From positions 13,871,993 to 13,935,992 of the forward strand of contig OY740768.1 in assembly GCA_963513935.1 (NCBI GenBank): a DNA stretch of 64,000 nucleotides. Direction: 5' to 3'. Origin of the DNA: Aphrophora alni. Its lineage: Eukaryota; Arthropoda; Insecta; Hemiptera; Aphrophoridae. Positions 1-11,987 of the stretch are shown here, one piece after another. Position numbers and translations under genes: made by a program. Numbering within the stretch: the first letter of the stretch is position 1; each line of letters starts with the position of its first letter. The notes beneath the pieces are model-generated. The model did not search any database and was not told where the DNA came from. It worked only from the letters and a program-made list of their open reading frames with translations.

Positions 1-954
1 AGAATCTCCTTTTTATTTTTATAGACACATTATTTTCCTAATATTGAAAGTTTATAGACAGCACTCTAAACAAAAATATAATCACTTTTCTAAAAAATGA
101 GACATTGGTAAAATTCAAGAATTGCTGGAGCAGCCATTTAAAAATTTGTATTTTGGGTTTAATTAGACATTTCCTAAAATAAATAGACAGCACATTTTGT
201 CGTCATTGGCATCATCATTAGGTATTCAAAATGTAGGCTATCAACAGTTGTGTCTAGAAGCAAATATATTATAGTACTATGAACTTTAATTTTGTCTCTA
301 AAAAAAAGCTTCACCAATTATTCTTGAATTTCTTTGGGTCTACTATTTTATTTAAATATAAACAATAATCATTTCAGAAGTTCTTAGCGAAAACCAAATA
401 CATATTAATGAAGTATTTGTGTAAGTTGAAGCAAACAATATTTTTATCAAAACATTTACAATGACTATACTCAATAGGATTTCATTTTAAGTACCGGTAG
501 TGGTAATAATAATTGGAAGATCATTATTAATTAGTTTATATAAATATCATTGTTGTAACCTGTAGTCTAAATTATTATTTTATATTTCAACAGATGATTG
601 ACAGATTGTTCTGGTCCCACTTTTAACTGTTCTGGGTTTTAAACAAAAGTGTGAATTACTCCTCAGTCTGTTGTCAGTGACTAAATCATATTGGCTGGGA
701 TATGAAGGAAGAATTTTTTCTTTTGATCTATCTGCAATTAATAACAACAAATTATGTAAGTACAAAATAATTAAAAATCAATATGGCTAAATGTCAATAA
801 ACAACTATATGTTTCTTTAATATGACGAAAGAAATAATTAACTAAAAAAAAAAAAAAAAAGTTTTACAAAATGTCCTTCATTGTTTTCAGTTAGGCATCA
901 TCATCTGTAAAGATTTCATATCCTCTCCCAATTTTTCATTTCCCACAAATATAT

Positions 955-1560
955 AGTACAGAGAAAGTTATGTGATGGATAAGAAAATTGATGTTGAGTT
1001 TTTTATTGATATATCCATTTTGAGGTACCCTGAATTTAAAATTTGTTTTTAGATTGAGTGTGAAATTGTCGAATGTGCAGTGCTCTACAGTCCAACCATG
1101 TGGACTGATTTTAACCTCATTTGGTATATGGATATATTTTTACCATTATTGAGAAGTTCATTTTTTTTGTGTACCTCAAAATTTAAGGGTAGCTGCCATA
1201 AAAAAAAAAATTCTTCTTTTTTTTAAAAAATTGGTTCCAACGATTTTCATCCAATTTTTTCATGTCTAGCCTGTAAGGACCCGAACAAAAGATATTGGTC
1301 GCCATCTCTTCAAAAATTTGGGTCCATGTTATAAACGGGAAAATTAGCTGTTTGGCTCTTATAAAATACATAAGTTTTACCGATTTTATACAATTTTAAA
1401 GAAATGTGAAAATTAATAACTAAAACCCATGTGCAAAATCCCAAATAAAACAATATAGTATATTTGTTTAGGAATATTTGAAAAAAAAAAACAAGAATTA
1501 ACCTTAAGAGCTGTCATTAAAAATCTCCATTTTAGTTAAATATGATTTACTCTGAGGGAC
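955..1560 (+). repeat. Dispersed repeat family A, copy 1
   Basis: One of about six diverged copies in the window (others near 6700, 18770, 44150, 50060 and 59880). Shared landmarks, in order, are GAGAAAGTTATGTGATGG, a stretch reading AAAATTGATGTTGAGTTTTTT, CATTTTGAGGTACCCTGAA, a CTCTACAGTCCAA block, a GGTCGCCATCTCTTCAAAAA block and a distal TCATTAAAAAT block before AAATATGATTTAC. No coding capacity or terminal inverted repeat was seen, so the class is unknown; an old non-autonomous element fits. Limits are approximate. Confidence 0.6.
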
Positions 1561-2159
1561 AAATAAAGTAAGTTTAGGCCCTATATAAATATTTTTTTCA
1601 TCGACAGCGACCTCGATACATTTTCAATTTTTTATTAAAAACTACAGAACTGACATTTTTGATGAAGGTCAGTTTCGGTTTGTTTATATTTGGTTTTGGG
1701 ATGAGGTGAGCGAAAAAAAAGTTGTACCATTCATTTCAAAATTAATTATCTACATTACATTTCATTTACCCGAAGTAATGCACAGTATACAACTTTACTT
1801 CTGTGTAAGTAAATGGATTGCTCAATTACTCAAAAGGTGTAAACATTTTTCTATTCATCATGCAATTTACTTGTTATTGGCGAGGGCTTTAGGTCATAAA
1901 AGGAAAAAATTAAGTTCATTTTCTAAATGGAGTCTATAGGGACAATATGGTAATTCACTATTTTGTCCTCACTAGCCTAGCCTGTAAATTGATGAAACAC
2001 AGACTATGCAAAGAGATGCCAACTCATAGGAAGATACTGGTAGGATCCGGTGATGGCGTCTGTGACTGCACTACTCGGAAAATGTTGGAATTAGAAGTTC
2101 AGTGCTAAAACTAGTGCATTGTAGGCGATAAGATGCTGAGATCCACGTACCACAAAACC

Positions 2160-3290
2160 TTATATATTTTTCCCATCTTCTCTGAGTATATGTGTGGTCT
2201 CTTTAATATGTGTGGTTTGAACATTTTCGACAATTTTGAAACAAAAATAACTCCTAGCTAATTCAATATATAACGAAAAGGTGCTGACTTGGATCAGTGA
2301 ACGGCAAGCCCTCAATTTGACAAGAAATAAAAGAGTTGACAGCTCATGGACAAGCCCACACTTAAAAAAAACAAAACTGAAGGGTTTAAGGGCAAGGAAA
2401 TCATTTAGAGATATGTTATAGTAAGGAGAGGTTAGTGGACAAAGTTTAAATTAACCAATAGGGATGAAAGCGTCACTTTCTAAATTCCAGTAAATGTGGA
2501 ACCCAACCAATAAAAAATAAAGCCATGGTGTGACTGTTGAGAACAAGGAATTTATAAATATAGGTTCCAGGTTTTATAAATATAGAAAGAAACAGGAGAG
2601 TTGTTCTGCGAAATTTTTGGTACAAGGTTGTTCTACTAGATAATTGTTCTTCATAAAATTTTGTTAAAACTTTTATAATAAATTGTAAAATCTTCTGGAA
2701 AATTGGTAAATATTTTAAAGTAATCGCGAAGAATATTAAATTAAAGAAAGGATCAAAATTGAAGTGTTTAAATTAAAAGAAATACGTCGAACAGTTTAAT
2801 AAAAATTAAAAGAAATACGTCCAACAGTGAATTAGTTAAAGTTAAAGAATACGTCGTAAAGTGAATATAGTCAGCGAAAAGGTAATAGATGAAATATCAG
2901 CATCGAGAATAAGAAGAGTGATTCTGCGAGAATTCACCGTGAGTTACCCCAAGTGATTGCCAGATCAGATTACTGCTTTGCTAGAATAAAGGAGACTATT
3001 GGACACCAAATCAACATTGAGCTTATCCGCGGGAACAACCACCAAACAACCACGCTTCAGATTGTGAAAGGACTTCAAATTCGATAAGTAGACTGTGAAA
3101 ATTTGTATAAATAATTAACCACCAACAACATTTTGATTCAGTAACTAAAGTTTAAATTATAATCACCAAAGAACCACACGAACGAGAGAGAGATTTTATT
3201 TTATTTTAAATCAATCATTAAATAAAACAAGCTAGCCAGGACAGTAAATTAATTAAATTTGGCACATAATTACTAAAATAACTTAAATTA
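2160..3290 (+). repeat. Possible solo LTR or retroelement leader
   Basis: This non-coding block differs in texture from its surroundings. It has closely spaced TATAAATAT boxes near 2554 and 2575 followed by GAAACAGGAGAG, then a purine-rich leader, a degenerate tandem repeat, and a moderately GC-rich stretch near 2930-3060. The order resembles the promoter, R and U5 of an insect LTR retrotransposon. No second LTR, primer-binding site or pol-like frame was found, so this is only a texture-based suggestion. Confidence 0.25.
2766..2872 (+). repeat. Degenerate short tandem repeat
   Basis: Three imperfect units share the core AATTAAAAGAAATACGTCGA or AAAGAATACGTC, followed by ACAGT or AAAGTGAAT. 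The repeats lie inside the LTR-like block. Confidence 0.6.
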
Positions 3291-3431
3291 AATATATAGT
3301 AAAATTAAATTCATTATAAATAATTCAGACTACATGTAATATCAATTTTGATATACTCTTTGTTTCTTTTTTTTTTATTGTTAAGGAAGCATTGTATAAT
3401 CTTATTAGATTGTGTTTAATTGTCATTGTGA

Positions 3432-3437
3432 TTTATT
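3432..3437 (-). terminator. inaF: Candidate poly(A) signal of inaF
   Basis: AATAAA on the minus strand about 510 nt after the shared stop codon. It is the first canonical hexamer found downstream. An ATTAAA lies much closer, just after the stop, so the true 3' end is undecided. Confidence 0.35.
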
Positions 3438-3948
3438 TCAGGTATTTTCATTTGTTTAGGTTAAGGTATTTCGGTAATTAAATAAGTGCATCCTTAGCAA
3501 ACCAAAATTAAATTGAAATTAATTGTGAAAAATTATTATAATAATAGAAAAGAAAGAGATTGTAACAATGAAACTAAATTTGCATTAAAAGAAGAGTGTC
3601 TTTGTTATAATACATAATAAACAATTCAAAGTAAGGTAAAGACAACAATAATGTATCTGTATGTATGACTTCTATGTAATGTTTATATACCAATGTCATT
3701 ACTATTGGTGGATATATTGTCTCCTGGTGAGTGTGATGAGTACTTAGGTTGCTGTTTGAGTTAGTTTAGAGAAGGGAGCATGGAATGAGAACTTGAACTT
3801 CTACATAGGTATTATGTTGTAGATTTCTCCCTTTATCTATATTCGTTAACAACAAATATTCCCACAGTTAAGTTCCTGCAAAACTTGAAATACACATAGA
3901 TAAAGTATGTTGTACATTAAGCATTTACCTTTTGGTTATTTAATCATT

Positions 3949-4124
3949 TCAACTGAAACCAGGTTCTTGAGAAAGTGGTGTTGTCAAGTTGGTATCTAAA
4001 TCTTCTTCTTCATAATATTCTGTCGTTGTTTCTGTCAGTGGCGTTGTCAGTACTATATTTAATGCAAGAGCTAATGGTGTTTCTAGTCTATCTACTTCTG
4101 GAATCAGAGTACTATAGTTATTGC
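3949..4124 (-). CDS. inaF: inaF shared terminal coding exon
   Basis: 176-nt exon behind a good acceptor (TGTTTCAG). It encodes 57 whole codons and a TGA stop after completing a split Ser (AGC, distal form) or Gly (GGC, middle and proximal forms). The tail has no membrane segment. It is rich in Thr, Leu and acidic residues, with an acidic patch YYEEEDLD and repeated TTPL motifs. Two N-glycosylation sequons (NYS and NLT) fit a lumenal or extracellular position for this end. I recognise no named domain. The support is that one frame stays open in the phase required by three independent upstream donors and by the cassette exon. The start of the exon is fixed by the AG at 4126-4125. Confidence 0.82.
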
Positions 4125-4659
4125 CTGAAACACATTTACATCAAAAATTATTAAAACGATTTTAATTTAATGTGTTACTATTGCATGATTACCTACCTCA
4201 TAATATTATTTTCTGGGGGTTATAGTGTTGTACCACACGCTTAACCCCTTCTAGAGAGATATTCACATAATCAGATTATTCATAAATGCTAATTTAAAAA
4301 TTGGTTAGAGTTAAATGTTTTGTTATTGCTTAAATATTATGTGTTTAATTATATGAAAATAATCTACTGACACAAAGAATTTGTTTAAATGCTCAATAAA
4401 TATATAAAGCGAGTAAATCATACACTGGTCAGGTCAGGCCTCACTTAGCTGTGAATTCATACAAATTCTCATCTGGTAGGTTACCAGACCTAGCTAAAAC
4501 TCTCAACACTCAACCTGGTGATAGGCCATAGAGGTCTTTAGGTTAGGGAAAGGGGGTTGGACTTAACTCATTGGTGCAGAATCTGTTTGCCTCATAAGTA
4601 AATGTATAGCAAGATGGGTAAAGTTAGAGACCTTTAACAGATGGAGTAATCTCACTGAG

Positions 4660-4880
4660 CAATGTTAAATGAGCTTTGTCACTAGACACAGAGCATTCAA
4701 TGGGGTTAGTCGATGGTAGTTTGGAATGCAAGCTTCATGATAAATACTTGGAAAATGCAGAACATTTGTTCTTGAAGTATGAAGTACTGGAGGAAAAGAA
4801 ACTAGATATTGATTTCTTCAGTAAATGGAGATGATCTAGCGAAGCAAGTTCCGTGTCTTACAGAAGCAGGTTAGATTAGA
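4660..4880 (+). pseudogene. Non-LTR retrotransposon remnant, C-terminal part of pol
   Basis: In broken frames the plus strand reads FVTRHRAFNG followed by ENAEHLFLKYEVLEEKK. This matches the layout at the end of Jockey/R1-like polymerase proteins, where a 'LxTGHxxxNxH' segment is followed by 'ExAEHxLxxCxxL' around a zinc-binding motif. The Cys residues of that motif are not intact and the frame shifts between the two blocks, so this is a dead fragment. It lies in the inaF intron, opposite to the gene's strand. Confidence 0.5.
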
Positions 4881-6699
4881 AGATGAAAGTACACAAAAAG
4901 TTGTTTAGAAGGCACACTTCCTAAATAATAGTGAGCATATCAAGCAACGAGTAGGACAAATCTACTTATTGTTTTAAGTACATATTTAGTAGAAACACAA
5001 AGCATTAATTTCGTAATGTCAAACTGAACTGATGTAAATTTAGCAAAGAATGTTTATAACTGAACTGAGCAATGCATGATGTAAACACTGATCTAACCAA
5101 TCAAGGCCAACCATGTATCAGAAATAGAATACTCCCTTCCCTTCTCTAGTCATGCTCTTAGTGCCACTACAGTTCTATTGTGAATAATAACGTCTATAAC
5201 AAGACTTGTTTGCAATTGTTGTCATGATCTTAGCCTAGGCCTTTAGCATGTTCAAATATGCTTGATTCTATTATTTAAAATTTTGGCAAAACAAACAAAT
5301 ATTTTAAACTAAGCTTTATCAAGAATATATTAATTTCAAGGCATATCCAGTATTTTTGTCCATATAAAATTGTTTAGTAAAGAGGGACTAAAGTCATACA
5401 ACGTTATATTTTTTTGCTGTTATTTTCAAAGATTATAATATGTTGAAATTCTCAAAATTAATAATGTGAGATGAATTGAAACAATGATAAATGACCTTTT
5501 CGTACCCAGTATACAAAGTATATTGTACGTTTAGTAAAATGTTAAATATTTTGACTTCATTTTTTATTGATTTTTACATTTTAGGGTTTCAGGAAACAGA
5601 ATAAATGATTTTTGAGATGCTATCTGTCCATCATCATTATCGTTGTAGTCTATACCTAAGTACAATAGCAGCCATGAAAATAAGATAGGAATATAAATTT
5701 TGGTATGGGGAACTATAGTGTACTCATATAGAATCGTACTGAAGTTTTTCAAAATCTGCTTAAAAATGTCAAAATGGCAGCTATTTTAAACAAATTTGTT
5801 TTATATCTTATGTATTATTCAATGTATAATACAATGAATTAGATACAAAATTTACAGATCTCAATTTTGCATAAAATGGTATGGTACCAATCGTATACAA
5901 ATGGTCTACGATGACTGCTAAAAATGTAATTTTGAACCCTTTCCTAATAAAGAAATATGATATTTGTATAGTTATGAGATTCAGCAGGGCCGAGACACCA
6001 ACACCAGTGTAGTCAGTGGAGCCTTCTTCACATATGTACATTTTTGAAGCCTGTCAGGGCTGAGAGACACTGACACAAGCAAAACTAAAGAAAACCATTT
6101 TAATAATTTACACACCAAGGACCTATTGTGTAAGATCATATGATTGATCTACCAAACAATTTAACGTTTCCTCCAATCCCCAAGAAACCAAATTTTGGAC
6201 ATTATTCCATTTAGAGTTTAGAGGATCTGCTTTTATAACATTGTATGATCAAGCTGGATAAGTACCATGATGGCAGCTATCAATAGTAAGAACGTTTGAA
6301 GAAAACTGGTATTCTTTTTTCTGAATATAATACAAAACTCACAAAATATAACAATGAGCAGTATCACGTTATGATAATAAATAAAGTCAGTTGTGGTTTA
6401 GGACAATTTGTTGGGTGACTATGAAACAAGATTTGGTTTTGGTGAATATTTCTTTAAAAATATGTACTTTAAAAAAAATATTATACACATTTTACATATG
6501 ATATATAGGCCTATACGAATTTGAACAACTGGTATATTGTTGTAACTGTCATAATGACATTTAAGGAATTATATTTACACCTAACTCAGTAATGTGCAGT
6601 AGTAAACCTTTAATTTAATTTACAGCAACTACTGTGGCTTTACATTTATAGTCATACCATCTGGTAGATATCCAAACCTACTTTCTCACATATAATAGT

Positions 6700-7080
6700 T
6701 TAGAGAAATTTTCTGTAATGGGTCTAAAAATTGATGTTGAGTTTTTTGTGGATATAACCGTCTGTTTCGAGGTGTCTTAAATCCAAAAAAGTGGTTTTCG
6801 GAATGATGTTTGTCTGTAGTGTGCCTGGTTGTTGTATGTGCAGTGTTCTAAAAACCCAATCGGTTTTGAACGATTTCAATCAAATTTTGTATGCAAACAT
6901 GTTTTGGCCATATCTTCTCAAGCAATTTTTAATTTTTTCACTAAATCAAAATTTGGGAATAGCTGTCATAAGAAAAAACACAGTTTTAATTTTCTCAAAA
7001 TCTCTTCTAAGAATTTTGTCACTTTAAGGACCCAAAACAAAAAGTAAATACCTATAAAATGTCTTTTGTTTTATTTTTGT
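6700..7080 (+). repeat. Dispersed repeat family A, copy 2
   Basis: Shares with copy 1 the AAAATTGATGTTGAGTTTTTT block, a GAGGTGTCTTAAATCC block, GTGGTTTTCGGAATGAT and the TCAAATTTTGTATGCA block. The distal portion is missing or diverged. Two overlapping 70-codon open frames here are by-products of the repeat. Confidence 0.55.
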
Positions 7081-7409
7081 TTACATATGTACATAGAAGC
7101 CAATGTCTCAAATGATAGACTTATCATTCTGGAGCTTAAAATTCCTAGACATAGAAACATGTATGAACCACCTAAGAGTTCTTGTGTAATTCAACCTCCT
7201 ATCTAAGAAAGATTTAAATGGTAAAATTTGTTTTCATGGTTTTCTCAAGTTCGATGAGATATTCACTTGGGTGTCCTTACATAGGTACTCTATTTAAATC
7301 CCTAAAAACATAATGTCTTCTATATACAGCATAAAAGCAAATGTCCTGACCGACTCATTATTGTAAGATCTGTTCCAGACTTTGTGTAACAGTCGTTAGG
7401 TTTACTTAA

Positions 7410-7520
7410 TGTTATGATCTCTCAGGGGCTCACCATAGTGAGGTACTCTAGCTGGGGGTTTAGGGTTAGATCTTTGTCTTTCATCTTTCCTATCAGGACT
7501 CTCTTGATCAACTCTTGTTT
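7410..7520 (+). repeat. Dispersed repeat family B, partial
   Basis: Contains the family landmarks GGGTTAGATC, CTTTCATCTTTCCTATCAGG and TGATCAACTCTTGTTTTC. The 3' half is lost. Confidence 0.6.
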
Positions 7521-9479
7521 TCATAAAACATTGAATGATGGGGGGGGGGGGGAGACAGATCAATGTTATGATATACTGATAATTAATTTTAGGTGTTGTT
7601 TATGCAAAAAGCGCTAATGAAGGCTTACCAGTTTCCCAAATAACAGGAAAAATAAATTCTCCTTTTAGTTTCAAGGATTGTCTGAATATATTATTTATCT
7701 AATATTATCAGAATTATTTTGACGCCATTCGATTTACAGATTTGAAATATGGTATCCATTTGTGGTGTTTTTTAACACTTGCATAGGAAAAATATAGAAT
7801 TAAATTTGTTACAAAATGTATGATTATATATTTATGAGGATAGTAATTGAAATTTTTTAAATCCAAAGTTTGAGAATGTTAGTTTGTGTATAGTCTGTAC
7901 TTTTTGCTATTTTAACTCTTTTTACTTCTGTCTTCTGTGGAGGTTGACATTGTCTTAAATGGTTATGAAGGCCGTGTAATGTACTATTTCAATGTTTAGA
8001 AGAGTAGGTAAAATGGCGAAATAATTTACATAAGTGCAGAACTTTGTTTTACTCTTTAACAGGCCGCCATTTTCTTTACTAGCCAAGACCTTTAAAATTT
8101 TGAATCACCTTAACTGTTTAAAATATTTGAGTTGACTGCTCCCAGAAGGGGATTTTAAAAAATTACATCAAAAAGAAGAATCTATATTCAAACCAATATA
8201 TGGATTTTTGTTATAATTATTAATACAAAAAGGGACTTTATGATGACACTGTTTATAACTAAAATGTTTTTGTTTTATTAGTTTTCTCACATGTACACCT
8301 ATATTTCGAGTTACTATAAAAAAAAGAAAAAGAAAAGTGTTTTAAAAATTATGTCTTTGTGTTGTCGGTCTGGTCTACAGTGCTCCACATATCAAAACAA
8401 GTGTGTTGTATATTATGATCTATTTTATTGTATCTCCAATAACTACTGTACCTACTCTTCCTTGATTGCTTAACATAATGAAGGTAGTAGTCTACATAAC
8501 TTTTAGAATTGATGTTTTTACCATATTAGAAAGACATTTTTTTGGTGTTGGCAACTGTTACATTGGGAGGGGGGATATCAAGGCTAGATTTTAGCACAAC
8601 TTAACCAACATCGTTTTCAGAAAATCGAAATTTTACATTTTAGTCTACTGTAAAATTTTGAGTTATCGAAAAAATGAAACAAAAGTCAGGAAATATGACA
8701 AAACTATGATCACATCCCAAATTTATTTGGGGTAGGAAACATGAGACGTAAAGATTATTGGACTCAAAGGCCTGAATACAAGTATTTCTATGAAAAAGTC
8801 AACAAGAATCAACTCCTCTATCTCAAAATATTCTTTATACTACGCCACATGTGAAAAAGTTATAAAAATACTGGTAGTTAGAAGTTATCGTCAAAACATG
8901 TATATCCATGACAATTCTCTAGTCATCACCACTACAGGGTGTTTGAGAAATATGGAGAAAATTTCAGTAAATGATAGTAATTGCAAAAATAAAGGAAAAG
9001 TGTCGATGCGTTCAAAAACACTTAGTTCATCCATCTATTTTTTTTTTTCTAAACTAATTTATAATTTTGGAAATAAATGAGATATTAAGTCCAGATTTTT
9101 TGAACACGTTTTGTATGTAACATTTGATTAGTATGTAAATGTTACAATGTATGCAAAAAAATTAAATGGCAGTAGTTTAAAATTTATAATGTTGAATATC
9201 TCGAAAACTGGCAGCCTAGAACTAACTTAGATTTTAATTCTGTGATTCTTCTTTATAAAACTTCACCCTAATATAATGTTCCCATCCAATAAATAATAAG
9301 GAATAAGTGGCATCATAAACTTTTGAGTGTTTTTCAAAAAAAACATTAAAGAAATAATTTTTAATCAATAACTCAATTCTCCTTTGATCTAAAATAAAAA
9401 ATAAATATATTATGATATTCACCATTAATTTTCTCTATTATAATTGTTTTATTAAAATAAAGTTTTTCATGATATTCGG

Positions 9480-9481
<2 letters not shown>

Positions 9482-9515
<34 letters not shown>
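9482..9515. repeat. (AT)n microsatellite
   Basis: About 17 uninterrupted AT dinucleotides, followed by a short ACAC tail. Confidence 0.97.
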
Positions 9516-9522
<7 letters not shown>

Positions 9523-9702
9523 GTACTGTAAATTCTTCGTTTTTAGTATACAAGTAAAAAGTTACATAGAAAATGTACATTCCAATATCTGTACTTAATA
9601 TCTAATCCACTGTAAAATTTTAATTTTATTCATAAAAACACAGTTATATTTTGGCAGATATATATTTTTGAATCACTCTGTATAGATTTAAACCTATTTT
9701 AC

Positions 9703-9934
9703 CTGGACACGAACAATTCACTAAAACAAACGTATTGTTTATCTGAGCTCCTGTAGGTCTAGGCTGTTGCCATAGTAACATATAATAAGCAGATAACATA
9801 ATAGCGGCTAAAGACACTGAGAATATATAAGCGATCACCGTCAAGACACGCATTGTCTTTTTCTTACGTATAGGTTCGTACATTCTAAATTCTGCTTCTT
9901 TCCTTGCGAACTGTACGCTACAGTCCAAGTCCAT
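9703..9934 (-). CDS. inaF: inaF first coding exon, proximal form
   Basis: Encodes 77 codons plus one base, starting at ATG 9934-9932. A short charged N-terminus contains VQFARKEA and MYEP. It is followed by basic residues (RKKKTMR), then a membrane helix at about residues 30-55 with the InaF signature RVLTVIAY, SVSLAAIMLS and YYMLLW. By the positive-inside rule the N-terminus is cytoplasmic. The downstream stretch has two N-glycosylation sequons (NNT, NCS), consistent with an outside C-terminus. The donor CCAG|GTAAAA after base 9703 is phase 1 and fits the shared exon at 4124, giving 135 residues. It is closely similar to the middle form 2.3 kb upstream, so the pair looks like a local duplication. 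The open frame past the donor, with 18 extra codons, is intron. Confidence 0.88.
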
Positions 9935-9975
9935 CTCTCGGCCTCAACTGACTGACCCGTGCTCGCTTAGAAACC
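9935..9975 (-). promoter_or_regulatory. inaF: Possible initiator upstream of proximal inaF exon
   Basis: Minus-strand sequence about 10-20 nt upstream of the start codon contains GGTCAGTCAGTTG. This matches the arthropod initiator core TCAGT twice, in a locally GC-richer stretch (GCGGG, GAGCACGG). It suggests that this exon has its own promoter and a very short leader. Confidence 0.35.
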
Positions 9976-11112
9976 CGCCTTACATAAATATTTACTTTAT
10001 TGGAGTTGATTAGATAAAACGAAAACTATTACAACCAAAACTTTACTGTTATTTTATTCAAGTATGACCAGGAACTGCATTACCCTAAAACTTTAATTTT
10101 AACTTCAAAATTTTGAAGTTCAATACCAAAACTGTTTATAGTAATTATACGTTTAAAATTAGTTTTGGTGTTGTTATTTGAATGCGGGACAATCTTTTTC
10201 TTAAATTTAACTGGTGTATGTCCAACAAAATAACAGTAAAGTCATTGCGTTAACAATTTTGTCACTTATTTTCTTTGGAGTATATTTTGAAGTAACCTAA
10301 ATCGGTTTTTGTTGAATATTTCACCGGCTGACATTTTTGATTGGAGTAGGACAGCGAGATATAGTTTGAGGAGTTTTTTTTCTATTCAACAAGACATTTA
10401 AAATGAGGTATTTACTCGATTGGTCTTTATATTTGAAAATTTTGAGTTCTTTCCCTTCCTCCAAAACCACATATTGGGGTGGGAGTTAATTTTCCTTACA
10501 ATACCAAAAAATAATGTTTTTATAAATTTTTTTATTTTTTTTATTTCTGCTTTCTACCTTTCGAAAAGTTATCTAACCCTCGGGGGCCTTTTTTATATAC
10601 ATATATACAGTTTGGCTGAAGCATCCACACCCTTCTTTAACTTTGTTATTACTAATTAAATATTGTTAGCTAAACACTTTTTTTGTTAATAATTGTTATT
10701 TTTTACCTCAATTAAATGTTCAAACTGATGTCATGCGTCTCTATGCAGTTGTACAACTACCGTTCAAACCCATCAAAACGTTTGTAAAATTTCTAAATCT
10801 TCAACTGAGCCAACAAACCCGATATTAGGACTTATTGACATAGCCCCCCCCCCTCTTCTTACCTGAGAAGATTCTCATATAACAATAAGGTTAGGATGGG
10901 GGAGATGCAATTTCCTTAATCTTAATACATCAGGTTAACTGTTAACTGTTATTTTAGTGAATATTAGGTGAAACTTACCCCGTACCCTCCACACCCTTTA
11001 GTCAAAAATTAAAATCGTGAGCTCATAAAAACAGCCCTCGCTACAAAAAATATTGCCGCAAACTGAGTTTAGATATATTAATAGCAAAGTTACGGAGGAG
11101 AGGTGTAAGTTT

Positions 11113-11120
<8 letters not shown>

Positions 11121-11210
<90 letters not shown>
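11121..11210. repeat. (CT)n microsatellite
   Basis: About 90 bases of CT repeats after a run of ten C, with a single TTT interruption near 11200. The Leu-Ser repeat open frame across it is an artefact. Confidence 0.97.
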
Positions 11211-11279
11211 AGTACAAGCAGAAATAAAATCTCAAATTTTGACAAATAATGCGCCAGATATCAACAAAGATCTTTTTTT

Positions 11280-11520
11280 AATGGCCACCATTTTGGCTTT
11301 TTTCATTCGGTTTTTCTGAATTTGATTAGTATATTACATGAGCACATTGTGTATAGTACTCTTTACCAAATTTCTAATTTTAGTGGCCGCTATCGTGTTT
11401 ACATATAGACGACGGACGGACGGCATGTCAAAAATCACTTTTTTTGTTTCCTGAGATAATGTGAGTTCAAAACTTTTTTGCGATGACCTAATTTTACCTT
11501 ATACTTCGTGTAAATGCATG
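11280..11520 (+). repeat. Dispersed repeat family D, copy 1
   Basis: Shares with 43830-44100 an ordered set of blocks: a CATTTTG start, TTTAGTGGCCGCTATCGTG, TTACATATAGACGAC, CAAAAATCACTTTTTTT, GTTTCCTGAG and TATACTTCGTGTAA. The element type is unknown. This copy sits in an inaF intron directly after the CT tract. Confidence 0.6.
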
Positions 11521-11987
11521 GCGTCAGTGTAGATTGCATAGGACAAGTGGGTGGCACAATTAAAAGCCACCCTTATCAATTCCTATTTCTTAAACTTAAC
11601 CTGAGCACATTTTAACATACACTATTTCAATCTGGCATGGAACATTGTTTAATTATTTCTGATATAGAACTAAAATGTTTTAGGACCTAAGTTTTTATCC
11701 CTTTAACATGATGTCACGCTTTCTTCTTTCAACTTCAACAATAACTTGTAGCAACTACTAACAAGTCTTAACACTTAGTAAAGTATATAAACTATTTAAA
11801 AATATTGGTTCAATCTTAAATTTTACTTTAAGTATGGTTTATGCGCTCATAGGACCTATAGGACCGCTGATTGGGTAACGATAAGCATTGTATAAATAGA
11901 ATTCGGTCCGATAGGACCTGCATTTAAAAAAAGATGATTACAATCGGTTTTGTGAATAACATTACCAAATCAAACTGAATACATTAC

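Larger units (their letters stand above)
1..3431. other. 3' flank of inaF, no gene seen
   Basis: AT-rich sequence downstream of the inaF terminal exon. No open frame longer than about 77 codons occurs and none resembles a known protein. It contains one copy of dispersed repeat A (about 955-1560) and a long-terminal-repeat-like stretch (about 2160-3290), described separately. Part of the minus strand next to the inaF stop codon is probably 3' untranslated sequence. Confidence 0.6.
4125..9702 (-). other. inaF: inaF last intron (proximal form)
   Basis: 5,578-nt intron between the proximal first exon and the shared exon. It is also part of the longer introns of the other two forms. It contains a non-LTR element remnant (4660-4870), repeat A copy 2 (6700-7080), a repeat B fragment (7410-7520) and an (AT)n tract (9482-9515). 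No other exon was recognised. Confidence 0.6.

Noticed and set aside
6791..7047. Two overlapping plus-strand frames of 72 and 78 codons
   Set aside because: They lie in repeat A copy 2 and are not open in the other copies of the repeat.
11053..11319. 88-codon plus-strand frame of repeated Leu-Ser
   Set aside because: It is translation of the (CT)n microsatellite.
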